Origin: Streptomyces sp. Q6
GTDB taxonomy: Bacteria > Actinomycetota > Actinomycetes > Streptomycetales > Streptomycetaceae
NCBI RefSeq assembly: GCF_036967205.1
Contig: NZ_CP146022.1
Location: 6,572,001 to 6,636,000, forward strand
Direction of reading: 5' to 3'
DNA: 64,000 nucleotides
In this document: piece after piece, positions 25,635-33,781 of the stretch
Position numbering within the stretch: position 1 is the first letter of the stretch
Layout: every line of letters begins with the position of its first letter
Notes under the pieces: generated by a model
The model's database searches: none
Seen by the model: only the letters and a program-made list of their open reading frames with translations
What the model was told of the DNA's origin: nothing
Position numbers and translations under genes: made by a program

Positions 25635-26848
25635 TCGACCCCGACGTCCTCACCCTCGACTTCGAGGCGTACCTCGCGCGGGTGGCCGCCCTCACCGACG
25701 ACGTCCTCATCCCCGCCGAGCGGGAGATGGTGGAGGCGGGCGCGGTCCCGGACCACGTACTCGACGCGCTGGCCAGGGGCGGCCTGTTCGCGGTGTCCAT
25801 CCCCCGGCGCCTCGGCGGCCTGGAGTGGACCATGACCCAACAGGTGCGGCTCACCATGGAGTTCACCCGCGCCTCCTGCGTCTACCGGTCCCGGTTCTCC
25901 ACCGTCATCGGCCTGTGCTCGCAGGCGATCCTCGACCACGGCACCGACGCGCAGCGCGAGGGACTGCTGCCGAGGATGGCCGCCGGTGAGCACGTCACCG
26001 CGTTCGCGCTGACCGAGCCCGGCGCCGGATCGGACGCCGCCTCGCTGACCACCACGGCCCGCCGCGTCGACGGCGGCTGGGTCATCGACGGCCGCAAGCG
26101 GTACATCACCAACGCCCACTGGGCCGACGAACTGGTCGTCTTCGCGCGGACCGGCGCACCCGCCGACGGCGCCGCCGGTGTCTCCGCCTTCCTCGTGCCC
26201 CGCGCCACCGAGGGCGTACGCACCAGCCTGCCCACCCGGATGAACGGGCACGCCGAGGCCCCCGTCGCCGAGATCGAGCTGACCGGCGTACGGGTGGCCG
26301 ACTCCGCCCTGCTCGGCGGCCGGACCGGCACCGGGTTCGCGGCGGCGCTGCGCGGCATCAACCACGCCCGCCTGCACGTCGCCGCGACCTGCGTCGGCCA
26401 GGCCACCCGCATGCTGGAGGAGACCTCCCGGCACCTGTCCGACCGGGAACAGTTCGGGGCGCCGCTCGCCGATCTCGGCGCCGTCCAGGCCGACCTCGGC
26501 CGCTGCTTCGCCGACCTGGAGGCCGCGCGGGCCCTGACCATGGAGGCGGCCCGCGCCTTCGACTCCGGCACCGTGCCGCGCCACCGCATCGCCGCCGCCA
26601 AGCTGTTCGCGTCCGAGATGGCGAGCCGCGTCGCCGACCGCTGCGTCCAGCTGATGGGCGGCGAGGGCATCGTCGGCGACCACCCCGTACCGCGCATGTG
26701 GCGCGACGTGCGGGCGCTGCGGATCTATGAAGGGTCCTCGCCGGTGCACGAGCGCAACCTCGGCCGGGCCGTGAACCGGCAGGTGGGACGGGATGGCACG
26801 CTCCCCGACACGTACCGTGTCACCCGCCGGTCTGCCGTAGAGGTGTAG
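25631..26848 (+). CDS. Acyl-CoA dehydrogenase (module 1)
   Basis: The 405-residue flavoenzyme has the ACAD signatures AFALTEPGAGSDAASL (FAD and substrate contact), WVIDGRKRYITNA, DREQFGAPLADLGAVQADL, and QLMGGEGIVGDHPVPRMWRD. The catalytic base is probably E367 in RIYEGSSPVHE. It oxidises a CoA thioester to the 2,3-enoyl-CoA and passes electrons to an electron-transfer flavoprotein. Substrate is unknown: the tail after the catalytic region (VGRDGTLPDTYRVTRRS) is unusual. GGAGGAA precedes ATG 25631, which overlaps the CoA-transferase stop. It is the last catabolic gene before the two LysR regulators. Confidence 0.92.
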   Translation: MIDPDVLTLDFEAYLARVAALTDDVLIPAEREMVEAGAVPDHVLDALARGGLFAVSIPRRLGGLEWTMTQQVRLTMEFTRASCVYRSRFSTVIGLCSQAILDHGTDAQREGLLPRMAAGEHVTAFALTEPGAGSDAASLTTTARRVDGGWVIDGRKRYITNAHWADELVVFARTGAPADGAAGVSAFLVPRATEGVRTSLPTRMNGHAEAPVAEIELTGVRVADSALLGGRTGTGFAAALRGINHARLHVAATCVGQATRMLEETSRHLSDREQFGAPLADLGAVQADLGRCFADLEAARALTMEAARAFDSGTVPRHRIAAAKLFASEMASRVADRCVQLMGGEGIVGDHPVPRMWRDVRALRIYEGSSPVHERNLGRAVNRQVGRDGTLPDTYRVTRRSAVEV

Positions 26849-26867
26849 GCCGCGGAGGAGGGAACCG

Positions 26868-27836
26868 GTGGAGCTGAGACAGCTCGAACACTTTCTGGCG
26901 GTCGTGGACCACGGCGGGCTCGGCCGCGCCGCCGAGCACCTGTATCTGTCGCAGCCCACCCTCTCCGGCTCGATCCGGTCCCTGGAGCGGGAGCTGAAGG
27001 TCGAGCTGTTCCACCGCACCGCGCGCCGCCTCGCCCCCACCTCCGCGGGCACGCAACTGGTACCGCTGGCCCGCCGCGTCCTGGACGACGTGGTCGCCGT
27101 CCAGGACGCGATGCGCGGCGCTCGCGAGGTCGGCGGCGGCGTGCTCACCGTGATGTGCACGCCCGACATGTCGGCGGAGGCGGTGGCCGCCTGGGCGGGC
27201 GGCTTCACCCGCGAGTACCCGGCCGTCCGGCTCGACATCAGCGAGGTCGACTCCCGCCACGCGCTGGTGGCGGCGGTCGCCGACGGGCGCGCCGAACTGG
27301 GCTTCACCCTCGCCCCCGACGACCTGCGCAGCGACCTGGCCTTCATCGAACTCGGCGTGCAGCGGCTGCTGCTGGTCCGCCCCGGCGGCCGCCGTCCGGC
27401 CACCCGCGACGGTCGCGCCCCGCTCGACGGCATCGGCGACCTGCCGCTCGCCCGCCGCCAGGTCGCCCGCAACGAGGAGGACGCCGTCCAGGCCGCCCTC
27501 GCCGCGCACGGCGTCGACCTCACGACCGGCGCCACCGTGCCCAGCCGCAGCGCCCAACTGGCTTTCGTCCTCCGCTCCGGGTTCCAGGCGTTCCTGCCGC
27601 TGCGGATGTGCGCGGCCGCCCTGGACGCGGGGGCCTGCGTCGTCGAGACGGATCCGCTGATCGAGTCCCCGTTCGGCGTCGTGCACCGGGCCGGCGTCCT
27701 CGCGCCCGCGGCCCAGCAGTTCGTGACCGACGTACGCGACGCGCTGCGCGGCTGGTACGAGACGATCGCCGCTCACCGGGCGGCCGGGCTCGACCTGGTC
27801 GACGCGGTCGTCGCGGCGCGCGACGCGGCGCTCTGA
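26868..27836 (+). CDS. LysR-family transcriptional regulator (first of two)
   Basis: The 322-residue protein has an N-terminal winged helix-turn-helix (ELRQLEHFLAVVDHGGLGRA, then LSQPTLSGSIRSLE) and a periplasmic-binding-like effector domain at about 90-300. It is transcribed in the same direction as, and 19 bases after, the dehydrogenase, rather than divergently as LysR genes usually are. It probably responds to a substrate or CoA intermediate of the neighbouring pathway. It is paralogous to the gene that follows 10 bases later, sharing the FLAVVDHGG helix. Confidence 0.92.
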   Translation: MELRQLEHFLAVVDHGGLGRAAEHLYLSQPTLSGSIRSLERELKVELFHRTARRLAPTSAGTQLVPLARRVLDDVVAVQDAMRGAREVGGGVLTVMCTPDMSAEAVAAWAGGFTREYPAVRLDISEVDSRHALVAAVADGRAELGFTLAPDDLRSDLAFIELGVQRLLLVRPGGRRPATRDGRAPLDGIGDLPLARRQVARNEEDAVQAALAAHGVDLTTGATVPSRSAQLAFVLRSGFQAFLPLRMCAAALDAGACVVETDPLIESPFGVVHRAGVLAPAAQQFVTDVRDALRGWYETIAAHRAAGLDLVDAVVAARDAAL

Positions 27837-27846
27837 GGCCGCGGCC

Positions 27847-28944
27847 ATGGACTTCAGACAGCTCGAGTACTTCCTCGCCGTCGTCGACCACGGCGGTGTG
27901 CACCGCGCGGCGGACGCCCTGCACGTCGCCCAGCCGTCGCTGTCGCAGTCGGTACGCAGACTGGAGAAGGAGCTGCGCACCCAGCTCTTCCACCGGGTCG
28001 GTCGCGGTCTCGTCCTCGCGCCCGCCGGCGAGGCCCTGGTCGGGCCCGCCCGGCAGGTGCTGCGCGATCTCGACCAGGCCAGGGAGGCTGTGCGCGAGGT
28101 CGGTGACGTCGAGGGCGGACGGATCGACATCGCGGGCCTGTCGGCCGTGTCGACGGACCCGCTGTCGGTGTGGGTCGCGCAGTTCCGGGTGCGGCGGCCG
28201 CAGGTGCGACTGCGGGTGGAGGAGCGCGACCGGCACGCCGAGGTGGTCGACCTCGTGAAGTCGGGCGCCTGCGAACTGGGCGTCACCGTGCTGCCCACGC
28301 CGTACGACGGGCTGGCCCAGGAGTTCCTCGTCGAACAGCACTTCATGCTGGTCCTGCCGCCGGGCTGCGAGCAGGACCTGCCGGACGCGGTGCCGCTGGC
28401 GGCGATGCGCGACGTGCCCCTGGTGATGGGGGAGCGCAACACGGCGAGCCGCGAGTACGTGGAGTCCGTGCTGCGCGCCCACGGCGTGGAGCCCGCGGTG
28501 GTCGTCGAGGTGCCGCAGCGGGGCGCGGTCGTCCCCATGGTGCTGTCCGGCGCGGGCGCCGCGATCCTGCCGCTGCGGGTCGCGCTGGAGGCCCGGCAGC
28601 GCGGCGCCGTCGTACGGGACCTGGCACCGCACACCTCCTGGCGCGTCGGTGTCGTCCACCGGCCGGGGCGGCTCACCCCGGCGGCCGCGGCGTTCCTCGC
28701 GCACACCCAGGACCGGCTCGCGTCCTGGTCCCGGGCCGTGGAGCGGCGGATGGCGGCCGGCGAGTCCCTGGTCGAGGCGTCGGCCGCCACCATGGCCGCG
28801 GTCGAACAGCGGCAACGCGAACGCTTCCGGCGCTCGCTGCCGGTCCGGGTCGACGCGCCGGACGGACCGGACGGACCGGACGTGCCGGACGGACCGGACG
28901 TGCCGGACGGACCACCGCATGGCACGGCACCTACGGATCGATAG
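27847..28944 (+). CDS. LysR-family transcriptional regulator (second of two) with repeat tail
   Basis: The N-terminal winged helix is DFRQLEYFLAVVDHGGVHRA with VAQPSLSQSVRRLE, and an effector domain spans about 90-300. After about residue 325 the protein ends in a disordered tail built from repeated D-G-P / D-V-P triplets, encoded by six 9-bp units at 28861-28914. The DNA-binding and effector domains are complete, so the tail is an addition. The two adjacent LysR proteins may form separate switches for the two catabolic modules on either side. The stop codon lies inside the first member of a direct-repeat array that continues to 29080. Confidence 0.9.
   Translation: MDFRQLEYFLAVVDHGGVHRAADALHVAQPSLSQSVRRLEKELRTQLFHRVGRGLVLAPAGEALVGPARQVLRDLDQAREAVREVGDVEGGRIDIAGLSAVSTDPLSVWVAQFRVRRPQVRLRVEERDRHAEVVDLVKSGACELGVTVLPTPYDGLAQEFLVEQHFMLVLPPGCEQDLPDAVPLAAMRDVPLVMGERNTASREYVESVLRAHGVEPAVVVEVPQRGAVVPMVLSGAGAAILPLRVALEARQRGAVVRDLAPHTSWRVGVVHRPGRLTPAAAAFLAHTQDRLASWSRAVERRMAAGESLVEASAATMAAVEQRQRERFRRSLPVRVDAPDGPDGPDVPDGPDVPDGPPHGTAPTDR
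28861..28914 (+). repeat. Six 9-bp tandem repeats at the 3' end of the second LysR gene
   Basis: The units are GACGGACCG or GACGTGCCG, six in a row, the last ending in A. The 9-bp unit keeps the frame, so copy-number change would lengthen or shorten the acidic, Pro/Gly-rich tail by three residues at a time. Confidence 0.85.
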
Positions 28945-29080
28945 GCGGGGGCGGTCGGCCCCGTTCGGCGGTGAGGGTCGATGTGCGCGGTCGGTCGGGT
29001 TCGGCGGTGAGGGTCGATGGGCGGGGGGCGGTCCCTTGGGTTCGGCCGTGAGGATCGATAGGCGCGGACAGTCGGTCCGG
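28936..29080. repeat. Imperfect direct-repeat array between LysR2 and the hydratase gene
   Basis: Three copies of TTCGGCGGTGAGGGTCGATG-like sequence begin at 28964, 29000 and 29041. A shorter copy (GGATCGATAGGCGGGGGCGG) begins at 28936 and overlaps the LysR2 stop. Each contains GRTCGAT followed by GGCG and CGGTC-type sequence. Spacing is 36-41 bp, about four helical turns. No open frame fits it. It could be a multi-site operator for one of the LysR proteins or a non-coding repeat family. Confidence 0.7.
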
Positions 29081-29193
29081 CTCGAATTGGGTCTTGGACC
29101 CTCCCGGTCGGCAGGCGCTTCGATGGGAGGCACATCAAGTCCGGCCTCGGGCCCGCGACTTGAGAGCCGCCGCACCGCACCTGGAGGTCCGCC

Positions 29194-29988
29194 ATGTCCG
29201 CGCAGGTCACCTGCTCCATCGCCGGATCCGTCGCGACGGTCGCGCTCCGCAACACCGAGCGCCGCAACGCCGTGTCCGTACAACTCCTGCGCGAGCTCTC
29301 CGAGGTGCTCGGCGACCTGGAGGCGAGCCCCGAGGTACGGGTCGTCGTCCTCACCGGATCCGGCTCGGCGTTCAGCGTCGGCGCCGACCTCGCCGCCCCG
29401 CCCGAGGCCAGGTCGCTGCGCGGCGACTCGGTCGAGGGCGACACGGCGCGGCTGCGCCGGGCGGGCCGCGTCGTGCAACAGCTGCACCACATGCCGCAGG
29501 TCACGGTCGCCGCGATCAACGGCGCCTGCGCGGGGGCCGGGTTCTCCCTCGCCCTGGCCACGGACCTGCGGATCGCCGCCGAGGGCGCGGTGTTCAACAC
29601 GGCCTTCCTCAACGCGGGCCTCTCCGGCGACTTCGGCGGCATCTGGCTCCTGACCCGGCTGCTCGGCGCCGCCCGCGCCCGCGAACTGTTCCTGCTGCCC
29701 GGCAAGTTCGACGCGCGCCGCGCCGCCGCGCTCGGCCTCGTCATGGAGGTCGCGCCGGACGGCGAGCTGGAGAAGACCGTCGAGGGGATCGCCGGCCGGC
29801 TCGCGGCCTCGGCGCCGCTCGCGGTGCGCGCCATGAAGCAGAACCTGCTCGACGCCACCACGGTGCCGTTCGCCGACTACCTCGGCCCGGAGACCGACCG
29901 GATGGTGCGCTGCTTCCACTCCGAGGACGCCCGCGAAGCCGCCGCGGCGTTCCTCGAACGTCGACGGCCCGTCTTCACCGGCCGCTGA
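29194..29988 (+). CDS. Enoyl-CoA hydratase/isomerase family protein
   Basis: The 264-residue crotonase-fold protein has oxyanion-hole segments SAFSVGADLAAPPEA and INGACAGAGFSLALATDL. The hydratase positions that often carry catalytic Glu residues read FNTAFLNAGLSGDFGG, so the first Glu is not conserved and isomerase, hydrolase or decarboxylase chemistry is possible. It would act on the 2,3-enoyl-CoA made by the flanking acyl-CoA dehydrogenases. GGAGGT lies 6 nt before ATG 29194. It opens the second half of the island, downstream of the repeat array, and is followed 39 bases later by the second MFS gene. Confidence 0.88.
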   Translation: MSAQVTCSIAGSVATVALRNTERRNAVSVQLLRELSEVLGDLEASPEVRVVVLTGSGSAFSVGADLAAPPEARSLRGDSVEGDTARLRRAGRVVQQLHHMPQVTVAAINGACAGAGFSLALATDLRIAAEGAVFNTAFLNAGLSGDFGGIWLLTRLLGAARARELFLLPGKFDARRAAALGLVMEVAPDGELEKTVEGIAGRLAASAPLAVRAMKQNLLDATTVPFADYLGPETDRMVRCFHSEDAREAAAAFLERRRPVFTGR

Positions 29989-30027
29989 CCTTCCTTCCGC
30001 GCGGTCTCTTTCACCCCTGGAGTCGCC

Positions 30028-31341
30028 ATGACCGTCATCAGCCCCCGGAGTCGGCCCGCGCCGACTCGCAGCCGCCCGGTGGGACGCCGGGCCTGGGTGG
30101 TCACGTTCCTGCTGCTCGCGTTCATGCTGCTGAACTTCGCCGACAAGGCCGTACTCGGATTCGCCGGCGTCGAGTTCAAGCGGGACCTGGGCATATCAGC
30201 CGAGCAGTTCGGCGTCCTTCAGTCGTCCTTCTTCTGGCTGTTCGCCGTCGGCGCGGTCCTGCTCGGCGCCCTCACCGCACGCTTCAAGGCGCGGTGGCTG
30301 GTCGCCGCCCTGATGTTCCTGTGGGTCGCGGCCATGGTGCCGCTGCTCGGCCCCGTCGGCTTCGGCACGGTCCTGGCCTGCCGGATCGTGCTCGGCTTCG
30401 CCGAGGGCCCGGCGTACGCGCTGGCCACGCACGTCGTGCACTCCTGGTTCCCGCCGGAGAAGCGGGGCCTGCCCGGCGGCCTGGTCACCGCGGGCGCCTC
30501 GATCGGCCCGCTGCTCGCGGCACCCCTGCTGACCTGGGTGATCGCGCGCTGGTCCTGGCACACGGCGTTCGGCGTGCTCGTCGTCGCCGGCGCGCTGTGG
30601 CTGGTGGCGTGGCTGACCCTCGGCAAGGACGCGCCCGAGGCCGGTCCGGAGGCGAGTGTCTTCACCGCGGAGGCGCTGCCCGTCGAGGCCCCGCTGCGCG
30701 TCCTCGTCGGCACGCGCACCGTGATCGGCATCGCGCTCCTGACCGCCTTCGCCTACCTGGCGACCACCCTCAAGGTCGCCTGGCTGCCGCTCTACCTGAA
30801 CGAGGGGCTCGGTTACGGGACCGTCACCAGCGGCTGGCTGGTCACCGTGCCGTACGGGGTCGCGGCGGTGGCGGCGGTCTCGGCGGGCCTGCTGTCCAAC
30901 CGGCTCACCGCGCGCGGCGTGAGCAGACGCGTCACGCGCGGCTGGCTCGCGGGCGGCCTGGTGATGCTGGCCGGGGCGTCGATGTACCTGTTCACCGTGA
31001 TCGACGACCGGCCGTTGCAGATGGTCTTCATCAGCCTGGCCTTCTCCATGAACTCGGCGGCGTACGGCGTGGCGTTCATCGCCGTCGGCGACGTCGTGCA
31101 CCCCGAGCAGCGCGGTGCCGTGATGGGCGGCCTGGCCGCCTTCTACAGCCTGGCCGGCATCCTCGCGCCGCTCCTGCTCGGCCACCTCGTCGACGCGGCC
31201 CCCTCCGCCGAGATCGGCTACGGCAACGGGTTCGGGCTCACCGGTGCCCTGATGGTGGCCGGCGGCGCCGTCGCCGTGTACCTCGTACGACCCGAACGAG
31301 ACCTGGCCCGGATCCGCGAGCGCGTGGGAGGCACCCGATGA
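30028..31341 (+). CDS. MFS transporter (module 2)
   Basis: The 437-residue protein has twelve predicted membrane segments. It shares with the module 1 transporter the segment LNFADKAVLGFAGVEFKRDL after the first helix, SSFFWLFAVGAVLLG, and the EGPAYALATHVVHSWFP region, so the two are paralogues of the same organic-acid subfamily. CTGGAG stands 9-10 nt before ATG 30028. It overlaps the following CoA-transferase as ATGA, reproducing exactly the module 1 junction. It probably imports a different carboxylate from module 1. Confidence 0.9.
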   Translation: MTVISPRSRPAPTRSRPVGRRAWVVTFLLLAFMLLNFADKAVLGFAGVEFKRDLGISAEQFGVLQSSFFWLFAVGAVLLGALTARFKARWLVAALMFLWVAAMVPLLGPVGFGTVLACRIVLGFAEGPAYALATHVVHSWFPPEKRGLPGGLVTAGASIGPLLAAPLLTWVIARWSWHTAFGVLVVAGALWLVAWLTLGKDAPEAGPEASVFTAEALPVEAPLRVLVGTRTVIGIALLTAFAYLATTLKVAWLPLYLNEGLGYGTVTSGWLVTVPYGVAAVAAVSAGLLSNRLTARGVSRRVTRGWLAGGLVMLAGASMYLFTVIDDRPLQMVFISLAFSMNSAAYGVAFIAVGDVVHPEQRGAVMGGLAAFYSLAGILAPLLLGHLVDAAPSAEIGYGNGFGLTGALMVAGGAVAVYLVRPERDLARIRERVGGTR

Positions 31342-32549
31342 ACACCCCGGTCGACGCTGCCGGGCACGCCCCGCTGGAAGGCGTCCGAGTCCTCGACTTC
31401 GGGCAGTACATCGCCGCCCCGGCCGCCACCCAGACCCTCGTCGACCTCGGCGCCGATGTCGTCAAGGTCGAACCGGTGCGCGGCGAGGCCGCCCGCGGCA
31501 TCGGCCTCTACGGCGACGCGATCCTGCGCACGTACAACCGCGGCAAGCGCGCCGTCGCCCTCGACCTCAAGGACCCGCGCGGCCGCGAGGTGGCCCGCCG
31601 GCTGATCTCCGGAGCGGACATCGTGGTGCAGAACCTGCGCCCCGGCGTCATGGACGGCTTCGGGCTCGGCGCCGCCGCGATGCGCGCCGCCCACCCGCAC
31701 CTCGTCTACGCGACCGTGACCGGCTTCGGCCCGCACGGCCCGTCCCGCGGCCGTGCCGGGCTCGACATCGCGGCGCAGGCCGAGAGCGGCATCATGTGGG
31801 TCACCGGCGAGGCGGACGGCGCACCGCAGCGCGTCGGCTTCCCCGTCGTCGACGCCGCGGCCGGACACGTGTTCGCCGAGGCCGTCCTCGGCGCCTACAT
31901 CCGCAGGCTGCGGCACGGCGTCGGCGACGAGGTCGAGGTGTCCCTGCTCGAAGTGGCCATCCACCTCCAGGGCCCCAACTGGGGCGAGTACCTGATCACC
32001 GGCAAGGCCCCCGTCCGCAGCGGCAACGGCCAGCCCGCCGTCGCACCCGCCGCCGACCTCGTGCCCACCGCCGACGGCCTCCTCGTCCTTTCCGCCTACG
32101 CGCCCCCGCACTTCGCCAAGCTGTGCGCGCTGCTCGGCCGCGACGACCTGCCCGCCGACGACCGCTTCGCGACCAACTCGGCGCGCGTCGCGCACCGCCC
32201 CGCCCTCCTCGCCGAACTCCGCGCCTCCTTCGCGCACATGACGACCGACGCGGCGATGGACCTGCTCACCTCGAACGGTCTCGTCGCCGGCCGGATCAGC
32301 GGCTACGACGACGTGATCAAGAGCCCCGACGCCGTGGCGAGCGGCCTGTTCGTCGAGGCCGAGGCCGCCGACGGCACCCGCGCCACCACCCTCGGCTCGC
32401 CCTGGCACCTCGGCTCGACCGGTCCCGGCAGCCTCCGCGCCGCCCCCGCCCTCGGCGAGCACACCGCCGAACTGCTCACCGAACTCGGTTACGCCCAGGC
32501 CGAGATCGACGCCCTCGCCGCCGCCTCGGTGATCCACGTCGGCGTCTGA
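31338..32549 (+). CDS. CaiB/BaiF (family III) CoA-transferase (module 2)
   Basis: The 403-residue intact protein contains LEGVRVLDFGQYIAAPAATQ, DLGADVVKVEPVRGE, YNRGKRAVALDLKDP, GFGPHGPSRGRAGLDIAAQA with the likely nucleophilic Asp, MWVTGEADGAPQRVGFPVVD, and GNGQPAVAPAADLV. It transfers CoA onto an imported carboxylic acid. It aligns along its whole length with the module 1 enzyme and shows what that gene's start should look like: ATG overlapping the transporter stop, then a short leader before LEGVRVLDF. It is followed, after 46 bases, by the dehydrogenase genes. Confidence 0.93.
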   Translation: MNTPVDAAGHAPLEGVRVLDFGQYIAAPAATQTLVDLGADVVKVEPVRGEAARGIGLYGDAILRTYNRGKRAVALDLKDPRGREVARRLISGADIVVQNLRPGVMDGFGLGAAAMRAAHPHLVYATVTGFGPHGPSRGRAGLDIAAQAESGIMWVTGEADGAPQRVGFPVVDAAAGHVFAEAVLGAYIRRLRHGVGDEVEVSLLEVAIHLQGPNWGEYLITGKAPVRSGNGQPAVAPAADLVPTADGLLVLSAYAPPHFAKLCALLGRDDLPADDRFATNSARVAHRPALLAELRASFAHMTTDAAMDLLTSNGLVAGRISGYDDVIKSPDAVASGLFVEAEAADGTRATTLGSPWHLGSTGPGSLRAAPALGEHTAELLTELGYAQAEIDALAAASVIHVGV

Positions 32550-32595
32550 ACCGCACCCCACCACCGCAGACACCCATCAGGAGCGAGACACAGCC

Positions 32596-33744
32596 ATGCG
32601 CAGAGACGTCTACACCGAGGACCACGAGGCGTTCCGCGAGGTCGTCCGGCAGTTCTTCGACAAGGAGATCGTCCCGCACGTCCCGGCGTGGGAGAGCGCC
32701 GGGCTCGTGCCCCGCGACCTGTTCCGCAGGACGGCGGCGATCGGCATCAACGGCCTCCAGATACCCGAGGAGTTCGGCGGCGGCGGCGTCGAGGGCTTCC
32801 GCTTCAACGCCGTCGTCCTGGAGGAGACCGGTTACGCCGCCGCCACCGTCGGCGGGCTCCAGGTGCACCTCAACACGGTCCTGCCGTACTTCCTGGAGTA
32901 CGCGGACGACGAGCAGCGCCGGCGCTGGTTCCCCGGCTTCGCCGACGGCTCCCTGATCGCCTCGATCGCAATGACCGAACCCGGCACCGGCTCCGACCTG
33001 GCCGGCATGGCCACCCGGGCCGTCCGCGACGGCGACGACTACGTCCTCAGCGGCGCCAAGACGTTCATCACCGGCGGGATCAACGCCGACCTCGTCGTGG
33101 TCGTCGCCCGCACCTCGGACGACGCCGAGGACCGGCGCAAGGGCCTGTCGCTGCTGGTCGTCGAGGCGGGCATGCCCGGCTTCGCCCGCGGCCGCAACCT
33201 CGACAAGATGGGCCTCAAGGCGCAGGACACCGCCGAGCTGTCGTTCGACGAGGTGCGGGTGCCGGCCGCCAACCTGCTCGGCGCCGAGGGCGACGCGTTC
33301 ACGATGCTCACCGCGAACCTGCCGCAGGAGCGCCTCACCATCGCCATCAATGCGCAGGCGACGGCGACCGCGGCCCTGCGCCTGGCCGTGGACTACGTCA
33401 AGGAGCGCAAGGTGTTCGGCCGCCGCGTCGCCGACTTCCAGAACACCAAGTTCGTCCTCGCCGACTGCGCCACCGAACTGGAGGCGGGCCAGGCCCTCGT
33501 CGACCGGGCGCTCGCAGCCCTCGACGCGGGCACCCTCACCGTCGCCGACGCAGCGAAGACCAAGTTGTTCTGCACCGAGACGCAGGCCCGCGTTATCGAC
33601 CGCTGCCTCCAACTGCACGGCGGCTACGGCTACATGAGGGAGTACGACATCTCCCGGCTCTACACCGACGCCCGGGTGTCGCGGATCTTCGGCGGCACCA
33701 GCGAGGTCATGAAGAGCGTCGTGTCCAAGTCCCTTGGTCTTTAA
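32596..33744 (+). CDS. Acyl-CoA dehydrogenase (module 2, long-chain/isovaleryl type base position)
   Basis: The 382-residue protein has SIAMTEPGTGSDLAGM, YVLSGAKTFITGG, VKERKVFGRRVADFQNTKF and QLHGGYGYMREYDISRLYTDARV. In place of the YEGT catalytic motif of the short-chain and medium-chain enzymes it has RIFGGTSEVMK. Like long-chain acyl-CoA dehydrogenase it has Glu in NLPQERL (E245), the alternative catalytic base. It is therefore a different ACAD subtype from the module 1 enzyme, fitting the idea that the two modules handle different acids. GGAGCGAGA precedes ATG 32596. It ends 38 bases before the AidB-like gene. Confidence 0.92.
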   Translation: MRRDVYTEDHEAFREVVRQFFDKEIVPHVPAWESAGLVPRDLFRRTAAIGINGLQIPEEFGGGGVEGFRFNAVVLEETGYAAATVGGLQVHLNTVLPYFLEYADDEQRRRWFPGFADGSLIASIAMTEPGTGSDLAGMATRAVRDGDDYVLSGAKTFITGGINADLVVVVARTSDDAEDRRKGLSLLVVEAGMPGFARGRNLDKMGLKAQDTAELSFDEVRVPAANLLGAEGDAFTMLTANLPQERLTIAINAQATATAALRLAVDYVKERKVFGRRVADFQNTKFVLADCATELEAGQALVDRALAALDAGTLTVADAAKTKLFCTETQARVIDRCLQLHGGYGYMREYDISRLYTDARVSRIFGGTSEVMKSVVSKSLGL

Positions 33745-33781
33745 GTCGTTCGAGGTCTTCGAGGCCTTTGAGGAGGCAGTG

